Notes: generated by a model from the letters alone, not told the origin. DNA of 64,000 bases from Legionella fairfieldensis ATCC 49588 (GCF_000621525.1 NZ_JHYC01000010.1:51851-115850); one strand, 5' to 3'. Shown: positions 52,401-61,086, counted from the first letter of the stretch. Program-made: numbers and translations.

Positions 52401-52631
52401 GTCATTAACGGTAGTTGTTACCGCTCGCTCAAACAGGCTGGTAAGACGATCAGCCATATCCTGGGGAGACATGCCATTGAATGTCCATAATACGCTCACT
52501 ACTGGAATATCAATGTTGGGAAAAATATCTGTAGGTGTACGCAATATCGCTAATGGCCCAATAATCAGCAACATTAAAGCCAATACAATAAACGTATACG
52601 GCCGAGATAAGGCCACCCACACAAGCCACAT
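49461..52631 (-). CDS. RND (HAE1-type) efflux pump permease
   Basis: This proton-driven inner-membrane pump of about 1056 aa has 12 transmembrane helices. Family motifs are LRTPTDIFPNIDIPVVSV, GGLALAVGILVDDATVAIEN with the conserved acidic residues of TM4, and GGVAQYLFAPLAEAVIFAM. I use the ATG at 52631 (MWLVWVALSRPYTF), which matches homologues; the ORF extends to TTG 52646. It is the first gene of a three-gene operon. Substrates are unknown. Confidence 0.92.
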   Translation of the reverse strand: MWLVWVALSRPYTFIVLALMLLIIGPLAILRTPTDIFPNIDIPVVSVLWTFNGMSPQDMADRLTSLFERAVTTTVNDIEHIESASLLGVSVTKLFFHPGVKIAVALSQVTAVGQTLLRQMPPGTTPPQILSYNAASVPVLQLVLSSPTLSEQALNDLGNNFIRTQLATVQGASLPFPYGGKVRQVQVDLHPKAMQTYGISAQDINAAIDAQNLILPAGTEKIGLYEYLVTLNGSPLTTEEFNNFPIKSLPGGGVLYIRDVAHVRDGFAPQTNVVTVNDQRAVMMSVQKTGNASTLNIVSRVKALLPLLKNMMPPALNLSNFGDQSIFVLAAIEGVIKEGIIAACLTGLMILIVLGSWRSTFIITLSIPLSILASLAILSALGETVNIMTLGGLALAVGILVDDATVAIENINWNLEQGKEVEQAILDGAKQIAIPALVSTLCICIVFVPMFYLGGVAQYLFAPLAEAVIFAMLASYILSRTLVATLAKYLLSKHEIGQEQSGQGNWFARFHTRFEKRFERFRQRYGDLLARILQDPKRFIVVSLFFIMGSLLLLFPWIGSNFFPTVDAGQIKLHFQAPTGTRVEETARLASEIGAVIREVIPANELDSIVNNIGLPTSGINLSYSNSATNGASDADVLISLDEKHKPINDYIRQLRIILQNRFPGVIFSFLPADIVNQILNFGLPSPIDIQVIGLKLDENLKYANRFLERLKHIPGVVDAHFRQAFNYPTLLVNSNRSRARELGYSQFDIANNLLITLSGSFQIAPTFWVNPKNHVSYPVATQAPQYYMNSLQALRNITVANAATVSQPQIMGAMTSIDRNVSPVVVSHYNVQPVIDIFASIQDSDLGSVAKAIQKLVDDTQKELPLGSSVAVRGQIETKEKAFKGLYWGLIFSIVLVYLLIVINFQSWLDPFIIITALPAALAGIVWMLFLTHTTLSVPALTGAIMCMGVATANGILVISFARDHMKEGHDPFTSALEAGKTRMRPVLMTALAMIIGMLPMSFGLGEGGEQNAPLGRAVIGGLSFATISTLFFVPAVYCLIHRRKWRVKERGTHV

Positions 52632-52932
52632 AGCAGTCCGTGCCAAGGAATTGGAAGATTTTCAGTATAGCAATGGGAATCATTGAGATCTATGATTCAA
52701 TATCACCTTTCTTCGTACACCGCAGAAAAATATGCCTTGCCCGGACAGACGCTGCTATTTCTGATTTGTTACTGAGGAAAATCAATTAACTCGCTGACTT
52801 ACAATGAAATTATATAATCTTACTAAGAAAGGTATGAGGTACAACGATACACAGGGCGTAATTTTATAAGCTATCGAAGAAAAGAGTAACGATGTGAGAC
52901 AATAAGCTTTGGCAACCAACCCGAATGAAAAA

Positions 52933-53226
52933 ATGGAAGAGAAACACTATTATGTTTATATATTAGCCAGTAAAAAATATGGAACTCTTTATACTGGAGT
53001 AACAAGTAATCTTATACAACGAATATATCAACATAAGGAAGGTTTGGTCGAGGGATTTACGAAAAAGTACAATATTCATCACTTGGTTTATTATGAGATA
53101 CACTCAGATGTTTATGAAGCAATAACAAGAGAAAAACGCATCAAGAAGTGGAATAGACAATGGAAAATAAACCTGATTGAGCAAAACAATCCTCAGTGGC
53201 TTGATTTGAGCATTGGATTATTTTAA
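52933..53226 (+). CDS. Single-domain GIY-YIG endonuclease
   Basis: This protein of about 97 aa is the GIY-YIG catalytic fold alone (COG2827/YhbQ type). The YVYIL and LYTGVT motifs replace GIY and YIG, Arg30 follows, and Glu67 (AITREKRIKKW) is the likely metal ligand. Tyr32 and His34 in RIYQH are also typical. The ATG at 52933 is chosen; TTG 52909 gives an extra eight residues. The ribosome site is weak. The stop codon is followed within eight bases by a perfect palindrome and then by a tandem repeat array, which is the notable context. Confidence 0.85.
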   Translation: MEEKHYYVYILASKKYGTLYTGVTSNLIQRIYQHKEGLVEGFTKKYNIHHLVYYEIHSDVYEAITREKRIKKWNRQWKINLIEQNNPQWLDLSIGLF

Positions 53227-53233
53227 TAGATGG

Positions 53234-53253
53234 TTGCCCGCCTGCGCGGGCAA
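53234..53253. repeat. Palindrome adjacent to GIY-YIG gene
   Basis: TTGCCCGC-CTGC-GCGGGCAA is a perfect 8-bp stem with a 4-nt loop, eight bases after the nuclease stop codon. It is the same core as the hairpins at 17977-17996 and in the tandem array. Confidence 0.85.
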
Positions 53254-53315
53254 GACAGATGTTAACAAGCATCTATTAATTAAAAAACTGTCTTACCCCG
53301 CAAAAGCGCTGTGTG

Positions 53316-53785
53316 ATCCTCTCATTTTGTGCAATTGAGGTTTAATGGATGCTTTGAAATTATTTGACCCCTATAATTTTATTTGGTCATCCCCCGCGCA
53401 GGCGGGGGATCCATCTCTCACCCCCCAAAGCAACCGTGTAATTTGAGAAACTCTCGTTTTCACCCTGAGTAATCCTCTCATTTTTTGTGCAATTGAGGTT
53501 TAATGGATGCTTTGAAATTATTTGACCCCTATAATTTTATTTGGTCATCCCCCGCGCAGGCGGGGGATCCATCTCTCACCCCCCAAAGCAACCGTGTAAT
53601 TTGAGAAATTCCCGTTTTCACCCTGAGTAATCCCTAATTTTTTGTGCAATTGAGGTTTAATGGATGCTTTGAAATTATTTGACCCTTATAATTTTATTTA
53701 GGTCATCCCCCGCGCAGGCGGGGGATCCATCTCTCACCCCCCAAAGCAACCGTGTAATTTGAGAAATTCCCGTTTTCACAGGAAT
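53316..53785. repeat. Tandem array of three 156-158 bp units with embedded palindromes
   Basis: The units begin at about 53316, 53472 and 53630 and are nearly identical. Each contains the palindrome ATCCCCCGC-GCAG-GCGGGGGAT (53389-53410, 53547-53568, 53705-53726) and the run caattgaggtttaatggatg. The third unit is followed by 60 bp also found in the element at 17165. No ORF is present. The 745-bp gap (53227-53971) is otherwise empty. Confidence 0.9.
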
Positions 53786-53971
53786 GACCTAAAAATAATT
53801 GAGAGGGGTGTTTAACAATCATACAGAAAAATGAAAGGATCACTCAGCAAGCAACCATTCATGGTTTAATAATGAACGTTATATTTTTTCTTTAATTTAA
53901 TTAGGCATGTGAGTATCGGAGCACAAAAAATCTGCCTATTTTGGCCAAGATGACAGAACTATCAATGGAGT

Positions 53972-55054
53972 CTAAAAACTGCTTTGAGATGTCCGGGGAT
54001 GACGCCTGACGTAATCGGCAGATTGCATTTCCTGTAAACGACTTAAGGTGCGTTTAAAACTTTGTCTCATCTCACCTTGTATATATAATTGCTCTAAAGG
54101 CGCAGCCGCGGAAAGAACCAGGCGTATACCCCGATCATACATCACATCAATAAAATGGATTAGTAAAATAACGCCAATGGAGTCATTTTCGGTAAGAGCC
54201 GGGATATTGGCTACAAAAACCGTGTCAAACCGATCAGCAATTTCCAGATAATCCAATTGACTACGCGGTAAATTACAGATCACGCTGAAATCAAACCAAA
54301 TAGCTCGTCTTCCACAATGAATAAAGGGTATTTCTCTATTTTGTACAGTTAACATACCCGATTCATGCAATCCTTCTCCAGTTATCGCGACAAATTGATC
54401 CGCTAAAAGCTTGTCCGTAGCGCCACCTAATGGATAGAAATAAGCACTGCCCAAAGGCTCACGCCCGCAACGATAATCTTTTTTCTGATGTAAGCTGATT
54501 ACATCACAATGTGTCTTGATTAGCGCTATAGCCGGGAGAAAACGCGCGCGTTGCACGCCACTCCAATATAACTCATCCGGCCTGGTATTTGAAGTCGCTA
54601 CTAAAATTACACCCTGGGCAAATAACGCTTGCAGCAATTCTGCAAGGATCATGGCATCAGCAACGTCGTGTACCAGAAATTCGTCAAAACATAAAATGCG
54701 AATGCGTTTGGCAAGATCCGCGGCAATTTGACGTAAAGGATTTTTTTGCCCCTGTAAATGACGCAATTGAGCATCAACCTGTTGCATAAATTGATGAAAA
54801 TGAAAACGCGCTTTCTGCTGTTCATCAATAGAATGATAAAATAAATCCATCAGATAGGTTTTACCCACCCCTACAGAACCGTAAAGATAAACACCTCGAA
54901 TCAGCCTTTTTCGACGTCTGGGAAACCATGAAGAAACCGGTTTATCGAGATCATCCAACACTCGTTGCATGGACAATAAGACCTGACGCTGCTCCTTGTC
55001 ATCCTCGATATCACCAAGCGCGATAGCAGCTTCGTAATGTTCTATTAAAGTCAT
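53972..55054 (-). CDS. zapE: Cell division ATPase ZapE (AFG1 family)
   Basis: This 360-aa AAA-type ATPase has a Walker A motif (GSVGVGKT, residues 59-66) and Walker B (LCFDEF, followed by VHD). Other family segments are FHFHQFMQQVDAQL, ATSNTRPDELYWSGVQRARFLP and IFDF-like FDFSVICNLPRS. ZapE acts with FtsZ in gammaproteobacteria. Its start overlaps the stop of an upstream hydrolase gene by four bases, so they form a two-gene operon. Confidence 0.92.
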   Translation of the reverse strand: MTLIEHYEAAIALGDIEDDKEQRQVLLSMQRVLDDLDKPVSSWFPRRRKRLIRGVYLYGSVGVGKTYLMDLFYHSIDEQQKARFHFHQFMQQVDAQLRHLQGQKNPLRQIAADLAKRIRILCFDEFLVHDVADAMILAELLQALFAQGVILVATSNTRPDELYWSGVQRARFLPAIALIKTHCDVISLHQKKDYRCGREPLGSAYFYPLGGATDKLLADQFVAITGEGLHESGMLTVQNREIPFIHCGRRAIWFDFSVICNLPRSQLDYLEIADRFDTVFVANIPALTENDSIGVILLIHFIDVMYDRGIRLVLSAAAPLEQLYIQGEMRQSFKRTLSRLQEMQSADYVRRHPRTSQSSF

Positions 55055-55707
55055 AAATCGGTAACCTGACGGATTTTCTCTATTAATTGCGCTTTAAGTT
55101 CAAGCAATTTACCGTGAAAAAAATGACCTGTTTCAGCAAAACGATACACGGACAAAGGAGGGGTGTGGTCATTGGCAAAATCAAGAACATGCGATAAAGA
55201 CACTACTTCATCATCCTCACCTTGCATAATAAACCACGGCTTTTCTCGTCTGAATTCCTGATAATTATAATGATGTACGGGGGGTGCAATAGTCACTAAC
55301 ATCTCGCTTTCGCATAGTGAGGCCGCACGATAAGCCACATAAGAACCGAAAGAAAAACCCGCGAACAGACTCTGAGCACCTGGTTTTTCTCGCTGCCAGA
55401 GACGCATTAAAATGAGCATGTCATCACTTTCGCCAATTCCCGCATCATAGGCACCTTCTGATTGTCCAACACCACGAAAATTAAACCGCAAACTGGGAAT
55501 ACCAAGCTCTTTAAAAGCGCGAGCCATGGTTGTTACCACTTTATTATTCATTGTCCCTCCCTGGAGCGAATGAGGATGTCCAAGCAGAGCAATGTAACGC
55601 TCATTGACGTGAGCAGGTGTAGTCAACATTCCCTCCAGCTGCCCAACCGCTCCTTCAAAAACAAAAGGATGCTCGCCTGCGGTATTTAATTTGTCAGTTA
55701 ATGGCAT
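55051..55707 (-). CDS. Alpha/beta hydrolase
   Basis: This protein of about 218 aa belongs to the COG2945-like alpha/beta hydrolases. The nucleophile elbow is FAGFSFGSYVA (Ser in GFSFG), and HPHSLQGGTMNNKVV supplies the oxyanion region. The end of the protein has GEDDEVVSL and the catalytic His in ETGHFFHGKL. The ATG at 55707 (MPLTDKLNTAG) is preferred. The substrate is unknown. The stop overlaps the zapE start. Confidence 0.82.
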   Translation of the reverse strand: MPLTDKLNTAGEHPFVFEGAVGQLEGMLTTPAHVNERYIALLGHPHSLQGGTMNNKVVTTMARAFKELGIPSLRFNFRGVGQSEGAYDAGIGESDDMLILMRLWQREKPGAQSLFAGFSFGSYVAYRAASLCESEMLVTIAPPVHHYNYQEFRREKPWFIMQGEDDEVVSLSHVLDFANDHTPPLSVYRFAETGHFFHGKLLELKAQLIEKIRQVTDL

Positions 55708-55915
55708 GAAAAAACCTGTTCTGTTAAAAATACAATCATAACCCATCTTGCAATTTCATGCGCGTCCTTTATGATTCTATTCAGCACCGACTTCATGGGG
55801 AGCGGTGACTTTTATTAATGAAGCATTATTGGAGGACTTGATCCATGCGACAGGTACCTGAGTTTTTTTCCTTTTTTTCTTTTTTATCTGCAAACTCCCG
55901 GATAAGGAGAGTTGC

Positions 55916-56704
55916 ATGAAGATTCATGACTTTCAACGCAAAAAAAAGCAGAAAACAAAAATCAGCATGCTGACTTGCTATGATTACCCCTCTGCTCGTA
56001 TTGTGGCAGAATCAAATATTGATTGTGTTTTAGTAGGTGATTCGGTAGCAATGGCAGTGCATGGGTATGAAAGTACCATTATGGCAACAATGGATATGAT
56101 GGTAATGCATACTCAAGCTGTCGCACGAGGTTTAAACCAGCAATTTCTGATCGCAGACCTTCCTTTTTTAAGCCATCGCATTTCTCAGGCTGAGACAATC
56201 AGTAATGTAAAACGCCTGATGCAATCAGGTGCACAGGCCATAAAAATTGAAGGCGCGGATAACGAGACTTGTCAATCCATTGCCTATATAGTTGCCTCAG
56301 GGGTTCCAGTGTGTGGACATATTGGCTTAATTCCTCAATCGGTTCATCAATTAGGCGGTTACCGTGTACAAGGAAAAAATGAGGAGCAAGCCGCTCTTTT
56401 AATACAACAGGCAGCGCATCTTGAAACCGCTGGATGTTTTGCCCTTGTCCTTGAATGTGTGCCTCAGCAGTTGGCGAAAAAAATTACTGAAACGTTGAAG
56501 ATTCCAACTATCGGCATAGGTGCGGGTGTTCACACCGATGGTCAGGTGTTAGTCTGGCATGATCTTTTAGGCTTGCAAACTGAATTCCATCCCCGATTTT
56601 TAAAGCAATATGCGCAAGGTAAGGATCTGATATTAACCGCTATTAATCATTATGCGCACCAGGTGCAATATGCCGAATTTCCTACTGAGTCCCATTCATT
56701 TTAA
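55916..56704 (+). CDS. panB: 3-methyl-2-oxobutanoate hydroxymethyltransferase
   Basis: This is the first enzyme of pantothenate synthesis, adding a hydroxymethyl group to ketoisovalerate. The family motifs MLTCYDYPSARI, VLVGDSVAMAVHGYEST, IKIEGADNE, GHIGLIPQS and GIGAGVHTDGQVLVWHDLLG are all present in 262 aa. An ideal ribosome site (AAGGAGAG) precedes the ATG. panC follows after 36 bp. panD is not in the window. Confidence 0.96.
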   Translation: MKIHDFQRKKKQKTKISMLTCYDYPSARIVAESNIDCVLVGDSVAMAVHGYESTIMATMDMMVMHTQAVARGLNQQFLIADLPFLSHRISQAETISNVKRLMQSGAQAIKIEGADNETCQSIAYIVASGVPVCGHIGLIPQSVHQLGGYRVQGKNEEQAALLIQQAAHLETAGCFALVLECVPQQLAKKITETLKIPTIGIGAGVHTDGQVLVWHDLLGLQTEFHPRFLKQYAQGKDLILTAINHYAHQVQYAEFPTESHSF

Positions 56705-56740
56705 TTCACTTTCTTTCAATTAGTATTCTAAAGAGGAAAT

Positions 56741-57508
56741 ATGCAAATTTTTCATGATGTTAACGAATGGTTGACTGTTCGGGATGCGCTGGAATCCGAC
56801 GTTTCTCTAGGTTTTGTTCCCACTATGGGTAATTTACATCCAGGACACATTTCCTTATTAACTAAAAGTAAACAGGAAAACCATTCCACGATTGCCAGTA
56901 TCTTTATCAACCCCACGCAATTTGATCGTACCGATGATTTCATTCATTATCCACGTACTTTGGATGCCGATCTTAAATTGCTTGCACAAGCAGGCGTAGA
57001 TTATTGCTTACTCCCTGACAAAGAGAGGCTCTATGCCGATAATTACTGTTATCAATTACAGGAAACAACACTCTGCCAATTAATGGAAGGAAAACAAAGA
57101 CCAGGACACTTCACCGGTATGCTCACCGTCGTTATGAAATTACTTAACCTGACAAGACCTCAACGGGCTTACTTTGGTGAAAAAGATTATCAACAATATC
57201 TTTTAATCCGTGATATGGTCGCCGCTTTTTTCTTAAAAACAGAGATTAAAGTGTGTCCCACTGTGCGTGAACCAGGTGGTCTTGCCTATAGTTCTCGTAA
57301 TACTCGTCTAAACGACAGCCAGCGTTTTAGAGCAGAGCAGTTTGCTCAAATTTTTCATCAGGACAAACCGCGTGAAGACCTCATTGAAGAACTTTGCAAG
57401 GCAGGGATACAAGTGGAATATCTTGAGGACTATGAAAACAGACGCTTTGTGGCTGTCATGATCGATGACATTCGTTTGATTGATAATTATTCACTAGTCA
57501 GGCGTTAA
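56741..57508 (+). CDS. panC: Pantoate--beta-alanine ligase
   Basis: This enzyme joins pantoate and beta-alanine using ATP. The nucleotide-binding motif [15 protein letters not shown] (HxGH), [35 protein letters not shown] and YSSRNTRL are clear. At 255 aa it is slightly shorter than E. coli PanC (283 aa), with the C-terminal part compact. It forms an operon with panB. Confidence 0.95.
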   Translation: MQIFHDVNEWLTVRDALESDVSLGFVPTMGNLHPGHISLLTKSKQENHSTIASIFINPTQFDRTDDFIHYPRTLDADLKLLAQAGVDYCLLPDKERLYADNYCYQLQETTLCQLMEGKQRPGHFTGMLTVVMKLLNLTRPQRAYFGEKDYQQYLLIRDMVAAFFLKTEIKVCPTVREPGGLAYSSRNTRLNDSQRFRAEQFAQIFHQDKPREDLIEELCKAGIQVEYLEDYENRRFVAVMIDDIRLIDNYSLVRR

Positions 57509-57525
57509 TTTAATCCAACTAAAAG

Positions 57526-57558
57526 GGATAGATGATAGTTATATAACCGCCATCTATC
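57526..57558 (+). terminator. Possible terminator after panC
   Basis: The stem GATAGATG / CATCTATC with a 16-nt loop lies 18 bp after the panC stop. The T-run is weak (tcatcacttttc). Confidence 0.45.
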
Positions 57559-57598
57559 TCATCACTTTTCATACGCTAAATGGAAGTGATTCGTTTAT

Positions 57599-58303
57599 TT
57601 AAAGCATGGCAGGCCCGGCAGGTGATATTTTCTGTGTCTCATTTTCTTTTCCTTTTTCTTGACAGGAATCATCTAACGTAAGATGAGAAGCATCAGAGTT
57701 AAGAAATAAATTCCTGTTTACCTCTTTCTCGTCGCAAAGAATACTTCCAATATCAGGACTTTGAATTTTTATTTCCTTATCATGATAAGAATGAAGCGCG
57801 AAGCAGTCTTTTGGAATAAAACTGACTAACGTGCTGGAATCTGGTAAACCTGAGCGATATTGATCAGTTGCAGACCCTTTTAAATTAAAAATAATGCCTG
57901 TTAAAGGTTTGTCAAACATGGCTGGCAACGCGTCTACCAATAAAGCAGACTTGCATTCGCCGCTAAAAAGAATTGTCAGATCAAAATAAAGATGCTGAGC
58001 TATAAAATGCCCTCGACATTTTGGTGTATTCATGCACAAAGAAATAGCCGAATGCGCACTCTCTCCTTTTTCTTGCAAAGGACGCATCACAATAATTTGA
58101 ATAGGTTCTTCTTCATGTTTTCCTTGATAAACAACATAAGCGTGAGTGTAGCCATTGACCTCTCTTCCGGTAGCAGGCAATACAGGAAGCGCTCCATCCA
58201 ATTGACTTAGTCCTATCTGCTGTAATCTGCCTTCCTGATTTAAAACCAAATAATTATGTTGATGAAAGCACTTTAACTGGGCAATTTTGGTCTCGTGAGT
58301 CAT
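57599..58303 (-). CDS. Hypothetical protein with Glu/Lys-rich C-terminus
   Basis: This soluble protein of about 234 aa has a beta-strand-rich centre (NYLVLNQEGRLQQIG, QIIVMRPLQEKGE, HLYFDLTILFSGE) and no recognised domain. The start at 58303 has an AGAGGAG site. The last 25 residues (QEKGKENETQKISPAGPAML) are acidic, which resembles C-terminal secretion signals of Legionella Dot/Icm substrates, but this is only suggestive. An inverted repeat lies 39-75 bp upstream (AGATGTAC/GTACATCT) and may be an operator. Confidence 0.5.
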   Translation of the reverse strand: MTHETKIAQLKCFHQHNYLVLNQEGRLQQIGLSQLDGALPVLPATGREVNGYTHAYVVYQGKHEEEPIQIIVMRPLQEKGESAHSAISLCMNTPKCRGHFIAQHLYFDLTILFSGECKSALLVDALPAMFDKPLTGIIFNLKGSATDQYRSGLPDSSTLVSFIPKDCFALHSYHDKEIKIQSPDIGSILCDEKEVNRNLFLNSDASHLTLDDSCQEKGKENETQKISPAGPAML

Positions 58304-58341
58304 TTCACAACTCCTCTTAGTTGGTTTATAGATAAACATTT

Positions 58342-58378
58342 AGATGTACTCATTATGCGGAGTATAAAACGTACATCT
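58342..58378. repeat. Inverted repeat upstream of the hypothetical gene at 57599-58303
   Basis: A perfect 8-bp pair AGATGTAC (58342-58349) and GTACATCT (58371-58378) occurs in the promoter region. It could be a regulator site or a chance pairing. The rest of the gap to 58638 holds no convincing gene. Confidence 0.3.
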
Positions 58379-58638
58379 TCATTTCTTATCAATTCGAAGG
58401 ATATTATTGACATTCCTATGAAGACAAAAATCTATCCTCAATTAAACAGGGCGTTATATACCGAAGAGATCCCGCTTTAAACAATAACATTTTAGACTAT
58501 ATCTCTTATTTGGCAATTTTTAAGACAGCAGAAAAAATTTTGTACTTATAGAAAATAAATCCAGTATTGCCTTGAGGTTATAGTTACCCTATCAACAATT
58601 TTACTATCGGGTTTTGCCAGACTAACTTTAGTTTTATT

Positions 58639-59163
58639 TTACAAGCTCTGAGCACGAGCTAACGTTTCCTCAGCCAATGTGAGACGCTTCTCTATTTTTC
58701 CCACCTCCCCCTGGAGAGTCAGTATTGCCTGAGTATTCCCACGAATTTGCATTTGTTTTAAAGCATTCATCATCGCTTCCCTCTGTATTGTCAGTTCATT
58801 AATAGTATGTTCTAACGAAGACAGCCATTGTTGGCGCGTACTTATTTTATTCAAATTAAAATTGACGTTTTCTTCTACTTTTGGCTTTTTTGATTGTAAA
58901 TAACACAGAGTAACTAAAACATTTATTTTTCGATGGATTCGTTGGGCAAGATAATAAGCGCTGCATTCGCTTTTTTGCCTGCCCAGGGTTTGAATATTTT
59001 CTTTGATTTCGGCAATGCAGGCTGCTGGTGTGGGTTCCTGGAAGAGGTGAAAAAGACCGGGCGGAAGTGATGTCATTGAGAAAGCGCTCGCAGACTCTTT
59101 CATTTTCCATTCCAGTTCAGGCAATCGGGTTTCTAATTCGCATAACAGAGATTTAATACTCAT
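58639..59163 (-). CDS. priC: PriC-like primosomal replication protein
   Basis: The 174-aa protein is all-helical and follows the PriC family pattern. The C-terminal half (LSSLEHTINELTIQREAMMN, then EVGKIEKRLTLAEETLARAQ) contains the characteristic long helix pair. PriC helps reload DnaB at stalled forks. The start at 59163 is six bases after the permease stop, so translation may be coupled. The family assignment is by helix pattern and length and is moderately certain. Confidence 0.65.
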   Translation of the reverse strand: MSIKSLLCELETRLPELEWKMKESASAFSMTSLPPGLFHLFQEPTPAACIAEIKENIQTLGRQKSECSAYYLAQRIHRKINVLVTLCYLQSKKPKVEENVNFNLNKISTRQQWLSSLEHTINELTIQREAMMNALKQMQIRGNTQAILTLQGEVGKIEKRLTLAEETLARAQSL

Positions 59164-59168
59164 AATAA

Positions 59169-60581
59169 TCAGGCAAGATCGACCTCCAGTGGCGATATTA
59201 AACGGCGGGTTTGCCACCAGGAACTAATAAAAGGCGGCAAACACATAATAATAAGCCCCAAAATCAGCGTAATTTCATAACGCCCAATACTACCTACGTT
59301 AATGCCTGTCGGTGGCATAAAACTGACCACCAGCGTTGTTAATGCGCCTATACTTCCAATGCCCGCTACCAAAAACATTCCCATCGTTCCACCGGGAATA
59401 CGGAAAGTACGTACATGCTCAGCAGCACTAAAACGTAATTTAATAGCCGCAGCGAACATTAGCAGGTACATCAGCATATAAAGTTGGGCCGCTAAAGCCG
59501 TTAATAACCAATAAGAGCCATTAACACTGGGCATAAAAAGAAAAAGGGCGGAAAGGACCGTCACAATAATAGCTTGCGTAATTAACATCACAACAGGCGC
59601 TCCCTGTTGATTGGTTTGTTGAAAAACAGCCGGTAAATTACCGTCTTCAGCAGCAACCAATAAACCTTTTGTAGGAGCAATAATCCAGTTACTCACGCCC
59701 CCTAATCCTCCAATCACCAGCATTAATGCAACTATGGGCATAAACCCTGTCAAGTGGTACTTGGAGAAAAAAGCGTAAAAAGCCTGCATAATCCCGGCAA
59801 CCAGATTAATATCGTGTTGAGGCAAAACAACAGCAATCGCGAGAGAACCCAAAATTAAGGTACTTAAAATAATCAAAACGGAATATGTTAAAGCACGTGG
59901 AAAAGCGTGTTGCGGATTGTTAACGTCATTAGCATGAACCGTAGCAATTTCGATACCACAAAATGACATCATAATGGCAGTTAATGAAACCCATAGTGAT
60001 TTTTCCTGCCAATGAGGACTTAAGCTCTGCGCATCAAACTGTACCTGTAAAGGATTACCACCCACTATCCATAAAGCACCTAAACCAATAATTAAAACCA
60101 TGGGCAATAATAGGCCAGACAGAGCGCAAATGTTACTAAACAAGGCCGAGGAACGCATACCTCGCAAATTCAATAAAGTGACACTCCAAAAAGAACTGAC
60201 AATCACTATCCAGAGAAAATAAGGATTATTAGCCACATCAGGATTAATTAAATAACCAATTGTTCCCGCCACAAATGATAAGATTGTAGGATACCAAATT
60301 ACATTTTCGATCCATTGCAACCAAATAGCCAGAAATCCTGCTCGTTTACCAAACGCTTCCTTTACCCAAATATAGATACCTCCCTGTCTGGGCCAACCAG
60401 AAGCGAGTTCCGCAGAAACCAGTGCCGTAGGAATCAGGAAAAACAAAGCCCCGAGTATAAAGAAAGAGATCAGTTGACTACCGAATAACGCTGTAGCAGG
60501 TAAATTTCGAATACTGTCCACTGAGCCGACGGTAATCATAGTGAGGCTGAAAATAGTCAACGCATGCTTGTTACTACTCAT
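59169..60581 (-). CDS. APC-family amino acid permease
   Basis: This inner-membrane transporter of about 470 residues has 12 hydrophobic helices. The family start (FSLTMITVGSVDSIRNLP) and VSAELASGWPRQGGIYIWV, then EAFGKRAGFLAIWLQWIEN are typical of the glutamate/GABA-type APC branch (GadC/YjeM like). The substrate is not known. The ATG at 60581 has AAGGA upstream; the longer ORF to 60608 is unsupported. priC follows directly. Confidence 0.85.
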   Translation of the reverse strand: MSSNKHALTIFSLTMITVGSVDSIRNLPATALFGSQLISFFILGALFFLIPTALVSAELASGWPRQGGIYIWVKEAFGKRAGFLAIWLQWIENVIWYPTILSFVAGTIGYLINPDVANNPYFLWIVIVSSFWSVTLLNLRGMRSSALFSNICALSGLLLPMVLIIGLGALWIVGGNPLQVQFDAQSLSPHWQEKSLWVSLTAIMMSFCGIEIATVHANDVNNPQHAFPRALTYSVLIILSTLILGSLAIAVVLPQHDINLVAGIMQAFYAFFSKYHLTGFMPIVALMLVIGGLGGVSNWIIAPTKGLLVAAEDGNLPAVFQQTNQQGAPVVMLITQAIIVTVLSALFLFMPSVNGSYWLLTALAAQLYMLMYLLMFAAAIKLRFSAAEHVRTFRIPGGTMGMFLVAGIGSIGALTTLVVSFMPPTGINVGSIGRYEITLILGLIIMCLPPFISSWWQTRRLISPLEVDLA

Positions 60582-60724
60582 TGCATTCCTTCTTTGCTGT
60601 TGCAACAACTTACAAAAATTTAATTGTAGCGAAACAAACTTAAGATAATCTTAATAATCGTGTAAAAAATAATCAAAAATCGTAGTGCCGAACAAAAATT
60701 CAAGCATATCGAATTACCAACGAA

Positions 60725-60817
60725 AGTCGGTATCCGAATCTTAACTTAAAGATCCTCATGGATGCCGACTCTTGGCTCAACATGGATTTACACCATGACT
60801 GCAATGGGTTGAGCCAA
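60725..60817. repeat. Paired inverted repeats in the gap upstream of the permease
   Basis: AGTCGGTATC (60725-60734) pairs with GATGCCGACT (60761-60770) with one mismatch. TTGGCTCAAC (60772-60781) pairs perfectly with GTTGAGCCAA (60808-60817). Two hairpins therefore sit side by side. A 61-codon minus-strand ORF over the region looks spurious. Confidence 0.55.
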
Positions 60818-61049
60818 CACCCAACTACAAATTTTCTAATCCAACGAGTATAAAATCGAACTTTGATGAGATTACCTTGAATCAAAAAACCCTCTTACTC
60901 TACGCGAGTTAAATTATTTTGTAAATTAAATTCGTTTAATTTAAATCAACTTGCATTAAAAAATGACAAATTTGGCAGTATCGCTATATTTTAGGGTTAT
61001 GAATGGCACCTGAGTTTCATGGCCAATGTGACATTTGCCTTCAAAGAGT

Positions 61050-61081
61050 ACCGAATTGCCGATGACAGTCGGCAATTCGGT
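61050..61081 (-). terminator. Strong hairpin after the J-domain gene
   Basis: ACCGAATTGCCGA and TCGGCAATTCGGT form a perfect 13-bp stem with a 6-nt loop, six bases past the stop of the minus-strand gene. The T-run is lacking, so it may be a transcript-stabilising or repeat hairpin rather than a terminator. Confidence 0.55.
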
Positions 61082-61086
61082 AAAGA

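Noticed and set aside
53316..53785. Tandem repeats as a possible CRISPR array
   Set aside because: The units are about 157 bp and contiguous, without short repeats alternating with unique spacers, and no cas genes are nearby.
60700..60885. 61-codon minus-strand ORF
   Set aside because: It is read through two inverted repeats and has Cys/Trp/Arg-rich noise-like composition; no ribosome site.
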